This document shows positions 1 to 13,500 of a stretch of DNA of 64,000 nt, one piece after another (the stretch's first letter is position 1; each line of letters begins with the position of its first letter). This stretch comes from Oegoconia quadripuncta (lineage: Eukaryota; Arthropoda; Insecta; Lepidoptera; Autostichidae). The stretch spans positions 12,003,618 through 12,067,617 of the forward strand of contig OX438759.1 of the NCBI GenBank assembly GCA_949316235.1, given 5' to 3'. The notes beneath the pieces are model-generated. The model searched no databases, was not told where the DNA came from, and saw nothing but the letters and a program-made list of their open reading frames with translations. The position numbers were made by a program, and so were the translations under genes.

Positions 1-239
1 CTTAAGTAAAGTCTCAGGTTCAGATACCACGCTAGTCTTTGCCTTTGTGACGCTAACGATTATTTGTCCATGTAGCTTATATACCCTTTATCACACTACA
101 AAGTTGTACCCAGAGGCGTATAAATAACAGATTCTACCAATTTTTGCTGGGCTCACCATACCAAGAAATTCCTTGTTAACTAGACAACATTGTACCAATA
201 CTTCACGTATCGCCAATCCAATGCCAAACAGTCAGCGTC

Positions 240-490
240 GACTAACGTGACTATGAAATTGGTGTAGTGGATAGTGACCCCATCAGCGAAACCAACAGTT
301 GCGGGTTCGAATCCCGCGAGAGATAATGTTTGTGTGATAAATACGAACATTTATTTCCGAGTCATGGATGTTTATATAAATATTTATGGATGTTTATCGT
401 TCATCTAGTAGCCATAGTACAAGCTTTGCATAATTTGGCACTAGATTATTAGTTTATTTATTTTTTAATTACCTTGGATATTGATTTAAA
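240..490 (+). repeat. SINE-B copy (tRNA-derived head)
   Basis: Head GGTGTAGTGGATAGTGACC and B-box GGTTCGAATCC at 303-313, then a body with TTTATATAAATATTTATGG and an end near ACCTTGGATATTGAT. Same family as the fuller copy at 29143-29430. Confidence 0.7.
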
Positions 491-769
491 ATCTACTAGT
501 AACAACTTTTTGTATGTAATTAACTATCGCAAAGACTGCTATACGTACTCTTTGTGTAAATTATGATATCAGGGAGTTCGCCTACATCGTAATTCGTAAT
601 CATTCACCAGCCCATAGTTTTTGTCTGATGTCAAGTATCTTTACAAAGTCTAGTCTATAAATTTTTTTTTTTTTTAACTTATAACTGTAGTCTATAAAAT
701 GTAACCTTCATAAGAATGTAAGCTCTGTGAAATACTGTTTTACTTATCTTGTGGTACCTAACTAGCTGT

Positions 770-945
770 TGTCGACGACTTCGTTCGCGTGGAATATTTC
801 ATCAAAATCGGTTTAGCAAAAAGTTTTGCCTAATCCCGGTCCTAATCTGTCTACCAACCAAATTTCATCCAAATCCGTCCAACCGTTTAGGCGTGAAGAG
901 GTAACAAATACACATACTTAAACTTTCTCATTTATAAGATTAGTT
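770..945 (+). repeat. Dispersed lepidopteran-type repeat
   Basis: Contains CAAATTTCATCCAAATCCGT and ends CATTTATAAGATTAGTTAG. Related copies lie at 21430-21590 and 61700-61850. This is a LINE or SINE 3' region seen widely in moth genomes; class not certain. Confidence 0.6.
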
Positions 946-1599
946 AGGACCTACAGAATAATGTAACTATGTAACATGTTTGTAAAGTTTCATCTGTTGT
1001 GAGAACAATAAACCATTTTATTATTACAATATACCTATGAATACGTATATCAGACTATATTCCGGGAATAATTCGATAGTGAATTTCTCGTATATCCTTC
1101 GAGTTGGAAGTACGTTGCCTTTTTCTCGAATAGTTGATGCAATTTTAACGTTTGAGCTGCGCTCTAGCTGGCTTTGGAAATGGAGACACCACTGCATTGG
1201 GCATGCCAGTTTTTACGTCTCTAATTTTAAAATTTGTCACGGATATGACAGAAATTGCGACTTCGCTAGCTGGTATGGTCGTCGTTACTCTTTTATTAAC
1301 TTAAAATCGCTTCCATGCATATTGAAGTTGACCCTCAACAGTTGCAAATTGTTTGCACAATGGAAATTCGACATTCTATCAGTAGACTTCACTTATTCTT
1401 TTATGGAATTGAGAGCGTCATACATATTAGACAGATTAACAAATCAGGCATATCACAAAGGGCGTAGTAATTTATTAATCACTGTCATTTCATATTGAAC
1501 CTAAGTTCCGAAGATCCGCCATATCGTTTGACATACGTTCTACAGAGTATTAGGTATAGGTATCCATCAATAACTTATCAACTGCTGATATTTGCAATT

Positions 1600-1760
1600 T
1601 TATCTGTCGCCAAACAGTAATGTTAATACCATTGTTGTGTTCCGTCATAGATAACATAGCCAGTAACAAGATGGGCTTTCCGGGTCAGTACGCTCCCACC
1701 TTCGGTCTCATCTTCACTTAACATCATGTGTGATTGAGGTCAAGTCCTAAATACAGACCT
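1600..1760 (+). repeat. SINE-A 3' part
   Basis: Holds ATCTGTCGCCAAACAGTAAT, GATAACATAGCCAGT and the tail TTCACTTAACATCATGTGTG, matching 33480-33655. Head and poly-A are absent. Confidence 0.7.
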
Positions 1761-2037
1761 TAGTAACCACTTTGTTAGATAGAAGCGTATATCGTAAGGT
1801 TTGTTGCCTCCTAAAATCTAAGGTTGCCTCAAACCATAGAATGAAGGGTTTTCATGGCGGCAACTCAATTCATTATTAATCGGTGCCTTAACTCTTCATT
1901 AATCAATCAATCATGAGAATAAACAATTGAAATAGTTCAGCATGATCGAAGTACTAAGCAAATAATATGTTTATACTTACTCGTAATTTTCGGGCCTTTG
2001 ATTTTTACACATGACTTACGTTTTCTAAATGGACTTC

Positions 2038-2197
2038 GGCCCCTATTAATAAACCGTTCTCAAGTTGAATTGACCTTAAGTTGACGCTTGAGCATCAATT
2101 GCTTGTTAAAACAGTGTCAAAATTTTTTTTTTATATTTTATAATTGTGAGATTGAGACACGATCACAATCTCAAGATCGATTAACTAATACAGCCCT
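2038..2197 (+). mobile_element. MITE-1 copy (GGCCC ends)
   Basis: Ends GGCCCCTATTAATAAACCG and the inverse CGATTAACTAATACAGCCC, with internal TTCTCAAGTTGA and CTCAAGATCG. Same element as 25131-25362 and 56092-56228. Non-coding DNA transposon derivative. Confidence 0.65.
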
Positions 2198-3084
2198 AAG
2201 TGTCCTCCATCAGCAGTTGAGAGTTTATCCGTTATTTACCTGTATAATTATTATTCCTAGTAATTTCTTTATTTCAGGCGACATTGCCCAAACAAATATA
2301 TACAAAACAAATAACTTATAATATAACTTTTATGTAAAAGCCGCAGAGAACGTAGAATCCTTTGTTGGACGGTTTATTGATAAATTGCAGCGTATTGTTT
2401 ATGTCCTAAACCTAATATTTATACAAACAGTCGATTATCATATTTGAGAGCTGCAATAGACTTCACAGTTCAGTAGGTAGTTGAGTGTACAAAGATGTGG
2501 ATACATAGTATACAGTTGTTTATATAAAGAGCACGCATTGTAGCACCCATTTGTTATTTAATTAAACAAAGTACACTCGACGTCATATTTATTTAAACAG
2601 GATTAATTACATAATCAATGGTTACGTGATGCCTCTTGAAGCTATACCAACCGGAGTTCTGAAAATGACTCTTATGTATACTATCATTTTAGAGAATTGC
2701 AGCTTAAATAGCCAAGATGCTACCATTAATCATGTAAGACAGTCATGTATGATTAATTGTGAAATCTATTGTACAATATCCAGTGTTGTATATTGTGTAA
2801 TTAATTTCATATATATACATACATAATGCTCACACGTGTTTCCCGTTAGGGTCGGCAGAGACTATTGATTTCCATTTGCAACGATCGTCCGTTAGTGATT
2901 GACTGCATAAAGTCCTCAAAATGATAATAGAGCCCTCAAAATGTTGATTTGAAAAAGTCCTCAAAATCATAATAGAGTCTGTATGTCTGTTATAATACTT
3001 TAACGGTGGGTATTGGGAGAATACATCAGTGCTAGAAGGCAAAAGTATTTAATCAATGCGTGCTACCAGTGATGACTTAGTGCA

Positions 3085-3310
3085 TGGTCTCTCACTATGG
3101 GCCTCATAAGAAAGCTCAAAGTCACGCAAAGAGCTATGGAGAGGGCGATGCGCGAGGTTTCACTACGTTAGCGAATCAGGAATGAAGAAGTCCGTAGGCG
3201 AACGACGGTCACTGACATAGCCCAGCGGATCAACAAGTTGAAGTGGCAGTGGACAGGGCACATAGCTCGAAGAACTGATGGCCGAAAAGTATGCACTGAA
3301 AACGATTGTG
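3085..3310 (+). pseudogene. RTE-type LINE fragment, end of reverse transcriptase ORF
   Basis: From 3091 one frame reads LTMGLIRKLKVTQRAMERAM, then after one stop RIRNEEVRRRTTVTDIAQRI and KLKWQWTGHIARRTDG. This is the conserved C-terminal stretch of RTE-clade proteins. It is cut off on both sides and broken by one stop. Confidence 0.8.
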
Positions 3311-3609
3311 TTACTATTTCACAGTTCCGTTAAAAGCGGAAAGTAGTAACAGAGGAACGTCAGTGGTTTTTTCGATCTTTTGAATAGAATGAGTTGGTCA
3401 GAGATATCCCAAACATTAAAAGCGGCTCACGTTCCAAATATACACAAATATATGCCTGATGTTTTTTTGCCTTCCTTCGCGTTTTACGACAATCAGAAGA
3501 GACTGGTTCGTTTTCAAGTATCAAGATTAAATCGAACTGTACTAAACAAATATGTTGGACACACATTGCTTACTGCCAAACTAAAATTAAGTAAAGCCTA
3601 TACTATGGA

Positions 3610-3695
3610 GATTAGATAAAAGACAAACATACATAAATATTTATATGAACATCCATGACTGGAACAAATATTTGTTTTCATCACATAAAAAATTA
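3610..3695 (-). repeat. SINE-B body fragment
   Basis: Reverse match to the SINE-B body (ATAAATATTTATATGAACAT followed by CCATGAC). Confidence 0.5.
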
Positions 3696-4077
3696 CTGAG
3701 ATCCGAACTAGTAAACGTTGGTTTGGAAGATGCAGTCACGCACTATACTAATCGACAGTGTTGTCATGATATCAAAGAGGTATTTAGATATAATTATAAG
3801 CACTTATAATTAAAAATAAATTAAGCACCAATTAAAAACAAGATAGACAAATCATTTCTTTGTAACTCTAATCACACATACAATAAGTACCATCACAATT
3901 GAACAAAAGTAAGTAGTTGACAACGTTCAAAATAACATCAAGAATTAAGAACTTATTTTTTTTTAATTATCCTAACTTAATTTAATTACTTATATAAAGT
4001 GAACAAATAAATACACGAAACTTAAATACAAACTAAAAAAAAAAAAAAAAAGTTAGGCCGGCGAGGTAAGGTAAGGT

Positions 4078-4207
4078 ACCCAAAATTTAAACTTAACTAA
4101 GATGGGTTTCCCGGTAGTACGCTTCCACCTTCGGCCTTCTTCTTCAGTTAACATCAGGTGTCATTGAGGCCAAGGCCTAAACCGATGTGCAAAAAAAAAA
4201 AAAAAAG
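4078..4207 (+). repeat. SINE-A 3' end with poly-A
   Basis: GGGTTTCCCGGTAGTACGCT, TCCACCTTCGG and CATCAGGTGTCATTGAGG, then an A-run. 5'-truncated copy 250 bp before helicase exon 1. Confidence 0.75.
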
Positions 4208-4403
4208 CCCCCACCAATCCATGACCGTACTCTTTCCACTAGATCTAACTTGTATATGTGTAACCTATGGTGGTAATATACTACTATACTATTGTTAGGG
4301 GGCTGATAGGTGTAAAAATGTGAATGTAATATGTATTTTTCTACTTTCCTCTTATACAAAAAAATTGTAAACCCTTTTCTTTGCGACTGTTCACGTGACT
4401 GAC

Positions 4404-4424
4404 TGAATGAATGAATGAATGAAA
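4404..4424. repeat. (GAAT)n microsatellite
   Basis: About five GAAT units, 34 bp before the first visible helicase exon. Confidence 0.8.
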
Positions 4425-4457
4425 TTTGTGGTTTAAGTAAGTCCTACCGTATTCCAG

Positions 4458-4561
4458 GTAGTGTTTGTGGAGGACCAGCTCAGAGAGCATCTGAAATTAG
4501 AAAGCCCTTACGCACAGAAAGAGGTCTTCGCGTGTAAGCTGTACAGAACTACGATGACAGA
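4458..4561 (+). CDS. MOV10: MOV10-like helicase, visible exon 1
   Basis: The acceptor is TTCCAG and the donor GTAAGT. It reads [12 protein letters not shown]...CKLYRTTMT in phase 0 and leaves two bases for the next exon. No catalytic motif. It belongs to the N-terminal region that precedes the conserved LLWYEE segment. Earlier exons were not found between 1 and 4457. Confidence 0.75.
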
Positions 4562-7500
4562 GTAAGTAACCCTATACTATATTCGAAGGTATCATGGAGA
4601 TGTGGCTCAGACCATCAAACTAACTACTTTTATTGTGCGGCCAATTCTGATTTGACGTTCAAGTTTAAATCATTTATTGTAAAGTTACATGTGATAAAAA
4701 GGATACAGATGTCCGATCAATTAGGCGTACAATACAAAGTAATTCAATTTTAAAAAATTGGATCTCTCTAAACAAATTAAGATGATCCAGATTTAAATAG
4801 ATTAAAATATATCTTTAATTGCTAAATTATTACACAAGTAGAGTTGTAGATACAACTAAAAATTTAGTCACTGAGCTTAGAAAGGGAACACGCACAGACA
4901 TATATATGTCTGTGGGAACACGCCTTTGCAAATGAAATACCTAATTAAAAAGTGAGGGTTAAGTGCGAGTAGGACTCGTGCCCTGAGGGTTCCGTGCATA
5001 AACATCACCATTACAATCTTTTGAAGACCTTTTTTCTCAGACAATGCTGGAGGTATCAAGTTGAAATTGATATCGAATACTAAGATCTGCGGTTTCATAC
5101 TGCTGCAAAAAAAATAAGTTTGTAGTGCTACGGTTTTACACGGCGTATTTTCATACTTCTTCTTTTCGAGTCGAAGCAAGTTTTAAATTTTATTGGACCA
5201 AAACTTAGCCATTCTAACACTTTAACTCTCTATCTCTTTTCATACTAAAAGTCCCACTCACTGACAGATCTTTGAAGGGGCACAAGTGATTATGAAATGA
5301 AATGATTTTCGGATTTATTCCTTCACTTGTTCCAAAAAACCTCCTTTCGTGCTGAATTTCACTAGGTCACCGGAATGTGCTTTATAGGTTTTGATGATCT
5401 GTCAGTGAGTGCAAACTTTAGAATGAAAATTACACTTGACATGGACAGACAGACTAACGACAAAATCATATAAGAGTCCCTTTTTTATCTTAAATAAAAA
5501 AATCATTAAGGTCTCAATGCATTATCGAGCATATCAATGTGGATTGGGTACTCAGATGGTCACTATTTCAGAATTGGTTCCATAATGAAACTTTTTCAGT
5601 TTGATTACCACCTGGCAAGTGCATTGTATTCTGGGACACATAATGTACATAAATGATTTTTTTATAAATATAATGCATGCATACTATAAATATTAAGTAT
5701 TCATGCATTATTGACCCATCCAACATAACCTTTATCCATGGATGGATTTTGATGTTAAGACGCCATTTTGTATCTCCATCTTTCACTCACAGAGCATTAT
5801 AAAATGGCGTCATACATAACAGTGTTCATCTTAAAGTTTAATAATCTCATCTGCCCACAGCCGCAACGATGATTTGTTTCGCATACCCAAGAACTACAAA
5901 TTGATATACGCCAGTTCGCTAAAACCTGGTTATGGAGCGGATAAGGAAATCAGAGATCTGTGTGAAGAAATAAGGTTATTAATTTTTTGTTTTTGCTGCT
6001 CATTAAGATTGCAATAAACATACATTGCAATAATCAACAGAACCCATAACAAATACAATTAGCACGACAAAACATATACCTACTTATATTAAATTTATAT
6101 TAAATGTTATCACATCAATAGCCTTACGTCAGAACTATTGGAACACATCCCCCTCTCACTAGGAGGCTATGGGTATCCACAACCTGGGCTCAGTGCAGAT
6201 TGATGGTTTTCTGTCAGAGCGGCCACCTGACAGTATTTTTAAGCCGACGCTGTACGCCACCGATTTGGCATAACGTTAACGGCATTGCTGGGATAACAAG
6301 GACAGTAGCGTCCCTAGGGTTACAAAGGACGTCAAGTCCGAAATATGTTTTTCTGGGTCAAATAGATCGGCATAATATGTTGGCGACGGGAAGCAGTGGA
6401 CTGTAGATTATTAATTTTGTTTGGATGCTGGTGTGGAGTGGCAAGCGGTCCACAGGTGGGCAAATAGTCGTCCGCGCAGAGGAAGGACGCTGCGGTGTTC
6501 GGCGAGTGAGTGCGACCGACACACACGGGAAGTCTTCTCAAGCTCCCCTCACTGGGATCTGTCGCTGCCCGCAACTATGGGCAGGGCATTTGGGAACCCT
6601 GAGGTTGGAATTTGAAGAAGAATTGTGAAAGAAATGAAAAGTGTGGGAATACCAAAACCTACCAATAAACCTAACCGAAATTAAGGAGTCTTGGAGGTAT
6701 GGGGAGCCGAAGGGGTCAGTTTACTGTGGGCTCATCGACCAGGGATTTTTCGTCCACAGGAGCCAGCTCTCTGGGGTTAGGGCTCGGCGGTGGGTGTCGG
6801 GTGGTCGGACGTGTAGTGGTGCTAGGTTTGCACGAGCGGGTGCGCGGAGTTCTAAGCTCTGTCGTACATCCTGGTTGCGGAGCCGGTTTCGCTGTGTGTT
6901 GGCGGCGAGTGCATACCATGCCGGTCCCGCCTAACATACCCACCTTCGTGCGAAGCGGGAGGCCGGATTGGAGCACTGGACTCTCGGTTTTCACTCGCTG
7001 TTCGACATCGCTGACGTGTCGCTGCATGTTGAGTCCCTGGTCGATTGTAACTCCCAGGTACTTCACCTTCGGGAGCCACGCGATATTCTCGCCCTGGAGA
7101 CTTAATTTTGTGGATGGTGGTCTTCTCGTGGTGATAAGGGTCTGCGTCTTCCCAACATTCACCGATAGTTTCCACTTGAGAGAGCCAGCTAGGAAAGGCG
7201 TCGAGAGTGGGCTGGAGTTTTGCTGCGGCATGCTTCCTGTTCAGGGACCACGCGAAGAACGCAGCCTCGTCCGCGAACAAGGCCAACTGGGCTTCTCCGA
7301 TGACCGGTATGTCATCGGTGTAGCATGCGTAACAGGCCGGGGATAGGCAGCTTCCTTGGGGGACGCCGGCCCTTACCCGTCGCTCCGTTGATAGGTTATC
7401 TTGCAACGCGACCTGGAAGCGCCAGTCTTACAGAAATGAGGCCACCACCTTGATTATGCGGCGTGGGGCTTCCGATTGGGACATTCTGAAGATCAGGATT

Positions 7501-10500
7501 TTGTGCCAGACTTTGTCGAAGGCCTTCTCCATACTGCTGCGGTGTACTCGCGCTTGTTTAGCCCATCCGCCATATAGTGCAGTACTCTTGTGAGTTGTAG
7601 TGGTGTGCCCCGCGCGGAAACCGAATTGCTCCGGTCTCGGTGTTATGTGGGGCTGGAGTTCGGTAAGCAGTAGGCTTTCGAACACCTTCGAGAGGGTGCA
7701 GAGGAGAGTAATGGGCCTATAATTTTCCGGTCTTCTCTTGTCCTTCCCGGGCTTGGGTAACATGAAGGGAAGTGCCGTTGAACAATCTGGTTACGGCGAC
7801 TACGATGCGGGGCGGCAAATGGCGTAGCGTCATATTCGTGATTCGGTCTGCGCCCGGGACTTTCCTCGGCTTCGGTTTCTTGAGAGCCAGGCTTCCTGCA
7901 TCGAATTGGGGCACCATTTGATGGGGTGCTGGGGCTGCCGTCTCGGTCGCCGCGGTACGGTTCTTCCCAGCTGGAATCTCTTTCGCTGGGCCCTTTTTCT
8001 TTTTGCGCCTCTTCTTCTCCTTCTCGCTGCGCGGCTTTGCTGGCTGGTGGTGCTCCTATGTGAGTTACCGTATTGGCTGGAACCATAAGTGTGGCCGTCG
8101 CGGTTTCGGATACCGTTGCTGTTGCGATTTCTGGCCTGGCTTTCGTCTCTGGACCCAGCCTTGCGACGGTGCCCGCTTTCCTATTTCTAATTTCTCGCGC
8201 TTAGACCGGGCAAGATTGGCTGTTTGCGGGGTATTCCCCCCCGCAGTTGACGCATGTGGGCGGCTGATCTCGTGGGCGTGGACAGTCTCGTGCAGCCTCC
8301 GCAGCGGACACAGGCAATCGGGCGGCGGGCGGCAATAGGAGGAATGTCTAAATGCCTGGCATCGATGACATTGCGCTGGGCCCTTTTTACTTCTCCATGC
8401 CTCTATTTTCACCCCCGGCGCCGGCGACCGGGTTGAGTCGCCCTATTTATGAGACGGCGCGTGGGTACATAGCTGCGTCGACCTCTCATATCTCATTTAT
8501 TTATTAAAATTGTCTATCTCCCTCTGTACATAGGTATCTACTCATTTAACAATTATCGATACCTAACTATATTTACGCACCACAAGAGAATAACTTTTAA
8601 TTAGGTAAATCTTAATTCTATCTTTATTAGATGTGTAGCAACAGCAACAACAAAACTTATTTGAATGAGAACAGCAACAGCAGTGATCTATTAGTATTTT
8701 ATGCTATTTATTAGTGTGAGAAATACATAAACGAGGAATAGTTTTTTTTGCAAAAATAACTATTGTTTTTCTGAGAAAAATGCAATGACTTTACCTTATC
8801 TTAGCCGATTAAAACTTAAACACATTTAATTCCTTACAAGGGTAGCTGGGCGTTTGTGCTTAAATTAATGTACCGTACTGAAGGTAGCGGTACCTTCAAA
8901 TAAAAACCAGCTAGCAACTTTAACGACACATTTTTTAAACGTAGTCTTAGATGGCTCGGTCAACACGATGTGTTGGTTCAATGCGGATATTTAACTAACA
9001 TTGTGTTTTTTAGGGAGATATTCAAAGCGGGTTTACAAGAAAACAACTACATAAAATTCTTCCACAATTTGCTGTGGTACGAAGAAACTATCGTGAGGAT
9101 CAATTTGAAGGTAAAACTTGTACGAAATTAAAAAGAACGAGCACCGACGAAGATGATGGAACAGAGGCTAAATAGGCTAGATGTGGGAATATTCCATGGG
9201 ATCCTAGCTCATCCAAAATATAATGCTGCCCGGAGTCTATTTGCCTTTGTGAAGTCATCGGTGTCTCGCTAAAATTAGTTTTAAGTAGGGCATAAATTTA
9301 TAAAAAAACGGAGGCTAGAGCCTCCGCTAGAGCGCCTTACTCAAGGCTATAGCGATAGCGATACCATTGCACCGTCCGTCGCTTTGTCATTGTGTTACAT
9401 ATGACAAGGACTGACAGTGCCAATGCACTCTATGAGGTCAATACGTCATAAATGACAATTCTCAAAGCAATTGAGGTAGGCGGTCTGCTGGTGTACCAAA
9501 TTTTTTGGAATATACATATACACGGTGAATTTGAATTCGTGTAATTCCCATTAACTGGTGACGCCACTCTTAATTACGAACAACTTTTCCCAAGGAACCA
9601 TAGTCGGAGTCAATCAAATAATTTTCGATTACCCATACAAAGTAAACCATTCTGAAATCACCTTTAGTATGGAAGCACAACAATCTAGCTGAATTTGGCT
9701 ATAATGGAAAGTTGTTCGTAATCAGGAGTGGAGTCACCAGCCGAAAATTGCTGGACTTCCATGCAAACAGGAATTACACGAATTAAATTTCACCCTGTAT
9801 AATTTGAATTAGATTTTAAATAATTATAGAAAATGTCTAACAAGTTGACGGTCTGTTCTTCTTTTTTTTATTTATTTTTTTATGCACGACGGGTTCGTAC
9901 TTGACCTCAATCACACCTGATGTTAAGTGAAGATGAGGTTGTAGGTGGAAGCGTACTTATCCGGAAACCCCAACACATTTGGGGTACTGGCTATCTTATC
10001 TCAGACAACCGGAACACAACAATGCTATAAACATTGGTGCTTGGCGGCAGATTTAGATAAAATAGTTGTTAGAAAGTATTCACAATGAAACACCGTGATT
10101 TAATAGCATATACCAGTGATGAGCAGCGACCTCATTAGAGCAAATCGTTCCATGAAATGCAACGAAAATACATGGATGCTTACGTCCGCCAGTAGACGGC
10201 TGTTGATAAGTGTGTCACACACCATTTTACCACCATAAGTTACACCATCTGTATTTTCCACGTAATTCTCGAGAACACGCTTATTGGGTGGTTCCCAGAT
10301 CCTCCCTACTGACGAGGAAGGTCGCCGCGGGGTTATAATGGGTATCCCCGATAGGGACGGGAGTCCCACATAACCGTCTCGCCGTCCCCCAGGCAAGCAG
10401 TATGCTTAAAGCATTTCCCCGCGAAAAAAAAATGGTTATTTAGTGAATGTACAGTCAGGTTCAAAAGTGCAGTCCTAGTCCAAGTTCTCAGAACAATTTT

Positions 10501-13500
10501 TTTTTGAAAACCTCTGTATTTAATGCAGGTATCAATTGCCATTATTGTGTAATACGATTTACTGTACTAGTATTAAAAATGTTTTTGTTTATGAATTACA
10601 GAGTGTTCGACAAAAATGTACCGTTTGAACTTTGACTATGACTGCCCTTTTGAACCTGACTGTACAGTTATACGATAGCTTTAAGTGTAGGTACTTCTTC
10701 CTTTTTTTTTTCCTTCCCAATCCACCACGGTGGCAAATAGCGCAGGAAGGCGATGAGCAAGGATAATGGGTAATAATTAGTTGACTTACGGTCATGTGTG
10801 TGCGTGTGCTTGCAGAAATATAACATGTCCGGTGTCCCGCTGGTGCCTCAAGGCTTTTGCTACGCGCTCGTCGTGCCGGGACTTGGCGAAAAACGACCCT
10901 CCTTGATGCTTGGTAACCTAAATACGCGTTTAATTAAAATAAGTTACGTATGATTATATACCGGATGAGTTTTTTTACCGTAAGGAAAGTAAGTGAAATA
11001 GAAGGTATTGGCATAGGTAGTTTAACTTTTTTTTTCAAACCATGTCATGGCATTATGAGGAGGGATGAAAGGCACGTAACGACACGGGTGCTAAGTGTGA
11101 ATGTGGAGGGACACAGAGGTAGAGGAAGACCGAAGAAGGTGTGGGTAGACTGCGTGAGGAATGATAGAGGAGAGTGGAAGAGGAAGACATGTTGTTCCGA
11201 CCCCACCTAGAGTGGGATAAGGGCAGGAAAATGATGAAGTGGTGCAGTAAAGGCAAGCTCAGCGCCCCTTCAGTCCTTGCGCCCTTGGTTTTAGCCTCAC
11301 TAGCCTGTGGCTAAATCAGGCCCTGACCACAGCTACTGTTGAATAGCACATAACCATAAATTGAGAATTTAGGAAACTCCCACGGTAACATAGACCAAGC
11401 AAACTATGTTAAAGCTAAATATCTTCGAAACTGCTTACCCGATTTCCATGAAACATGGCTAAGAACCTGTCCCTGAGTTGAATGTTATATAGGTATAAAA
11501 AAAAATTGAAAACCCTATGATATCATCAAAATACACCAAAAAACTGAACACAAACTAAATATCCTTGAAACGGCTTATCCGATCTTCATCAAACATGGCT
11601 AAAGTCCCCCTGTTTATTCTTTAATATAAATAAAGCCTCACTCCGATCGGACTACACATTGCTGATATACGTCCGGACAAAGACTAAGGACACACACACA
11701 CATACACAATGCCGTCAAACGCCTAACTCCCGTCATTTTTCTTTGGGGGGTAAAAAATAGCAGACCAGCCACGTATTAATAAGTGTGAATAACATTTTTC
11801 CTCTTAGCGCGATGTCAGAGCGACTTATTTGAATAATTCTGTATTTAAAAGAAATGTTCATTTATCTAATGATGATATTTAGCCACTGGATGGAATAAAC
11901 ACTCTTAAACTAAATGTAACGTAAAATTATACTATGTTCAAATGCGCTGTGTTGTATTTTAGGCGACACGCTGTTCGTGAAACCGCATAACAGCGAGCAT
12001 GAGATGTTTGAGGGAGTGATAGCAGACATACAGGACAACATCGCCATCATCCGGGGTCTCCACAGCCAGTGAGTTCTTTTTAGTCTTAAATTACGTGAAA
12101 ATCAACCGCCTCCGAGACTCAATGTAAACAATATAAGGTTTACAAAATGGAGGTCATGGGTTCGATTCCCACTGCAAAAAGGTTATATAAAAATCCATAC
12201 TAAACCTTATTTTTTTTTCAATTATTCTACCAACTAAGCCTGTCCAACAACTTTTATTAAAAAACTTGTCTAATGGCAGGCTATTCGGCGGGAACTCAGC
12301 GAGTGATGTTGCATTTTTGTTTTTATTTCTTATAATTTGTGCATTCTGAACTCGGAATTCAAAACTCAGAATGCACAAATTATAAGAAGTAAACAAAAAT
12401 GCAACATTACTCGCTCAGTTCCCCCCAAAATGCCGTACCACAGAGAAAGATATATTATTCACTCAAACTACATAAAGAGTTACAATCAGCGCAATAGGTT
12501 CATCAACAGCCTTACACGTTCTTGTGTCAGGCAGTCACTTGACGGCAGTCGTTAGCCAAATCCGTGGCCTACAGGGGCGGCTTAAAACACTGACTGTCAA
12601 GTGGCCACGAGTCTTACACAAAGTCATCAATCCGTACTGGGCCCGCGTGGTGGATTATGGTTAGCCTCTCCCAGTGAGAGAGAAGGTATGCCCCAGTAGT
12701 GGGCAGGGCACGTGTACGTGTATGCTGTTGCTGATGAGAGCTGGTTGGATTTCCGAGGTTTTGCTTGATTTTACTTACACATTGTATTATCTGTAACTGT
12801 CTATCTTTCACAGATTTTTCAAACACTGGTCAAAAACCGCTCTGTTCGACATCCGCTTCTTCATGTCGCGCTTGCCGTTCGAGCGCATGCACAATGCCGT
12901 GAATGCCCTCGGAGCCGACAAGCTCCGAGTGTTCCCGGTGCCAAACCTAAATATAAAGAAAGTTCATCGCATGAAGAAGTTAGTATACTCTTTTTAACCG
13001 ACTGCAAAAAAGGTGGAGGTTAAATGTTCATCTGTATATGTATTTTTATGTATGGTCACTCCATAGACTCATACATAGTAGCAGACCTAATAGTATAAGA
13101 TCCGGCAATAGAAATATATACCCTCATCTGTTGTCTGACAATAATCGTCGTTCTTTGTAAATAATATTTTCATTATACTTAAACAATTAAAAATACAATA
13201 ATAAGAAAAATTTACATTCTATTATTATTGCACGAAAATATAGGAATTTTTTATAACGTTATTAGACTATCAGCATCTCTGTCTGTCGCATGGAGAAGTG
13301 CGTGCAACGCTCTCTGTCACTCTCCGCGCTTGCGCTCAAAACTTCACATCTAAAATCACAGCAACCGTGCATGGGACAAACTTTTACTGAGGCAACCTTA
13401 TACTGTTAGAAAGAGAATAAAATAACGTATAATTTAAAAACAAAATCAATTAAATAACTGATGAGGGTATATTAATAACGCTTGCTCGCATGTTTATACA

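Noticed and set aside
1037..1498. 153-codon + ORF
   Set aside because: No domain or motif recognised, no splice context linking it to the helicase, and a single such ORF in AT-rich DNA is weak evidence.
3380..3619. 79-codon + ORF considered as an upstream helicase exon
   Set aside because: No good donor or acceptor in frame and no likeness to MOV10 N-terminal sequence.
6699..7346. 215-codon + ORF
   Set aside because: It is antisense to the reverse transcriptase of the Jockey-like fossil; length follows from high GC.
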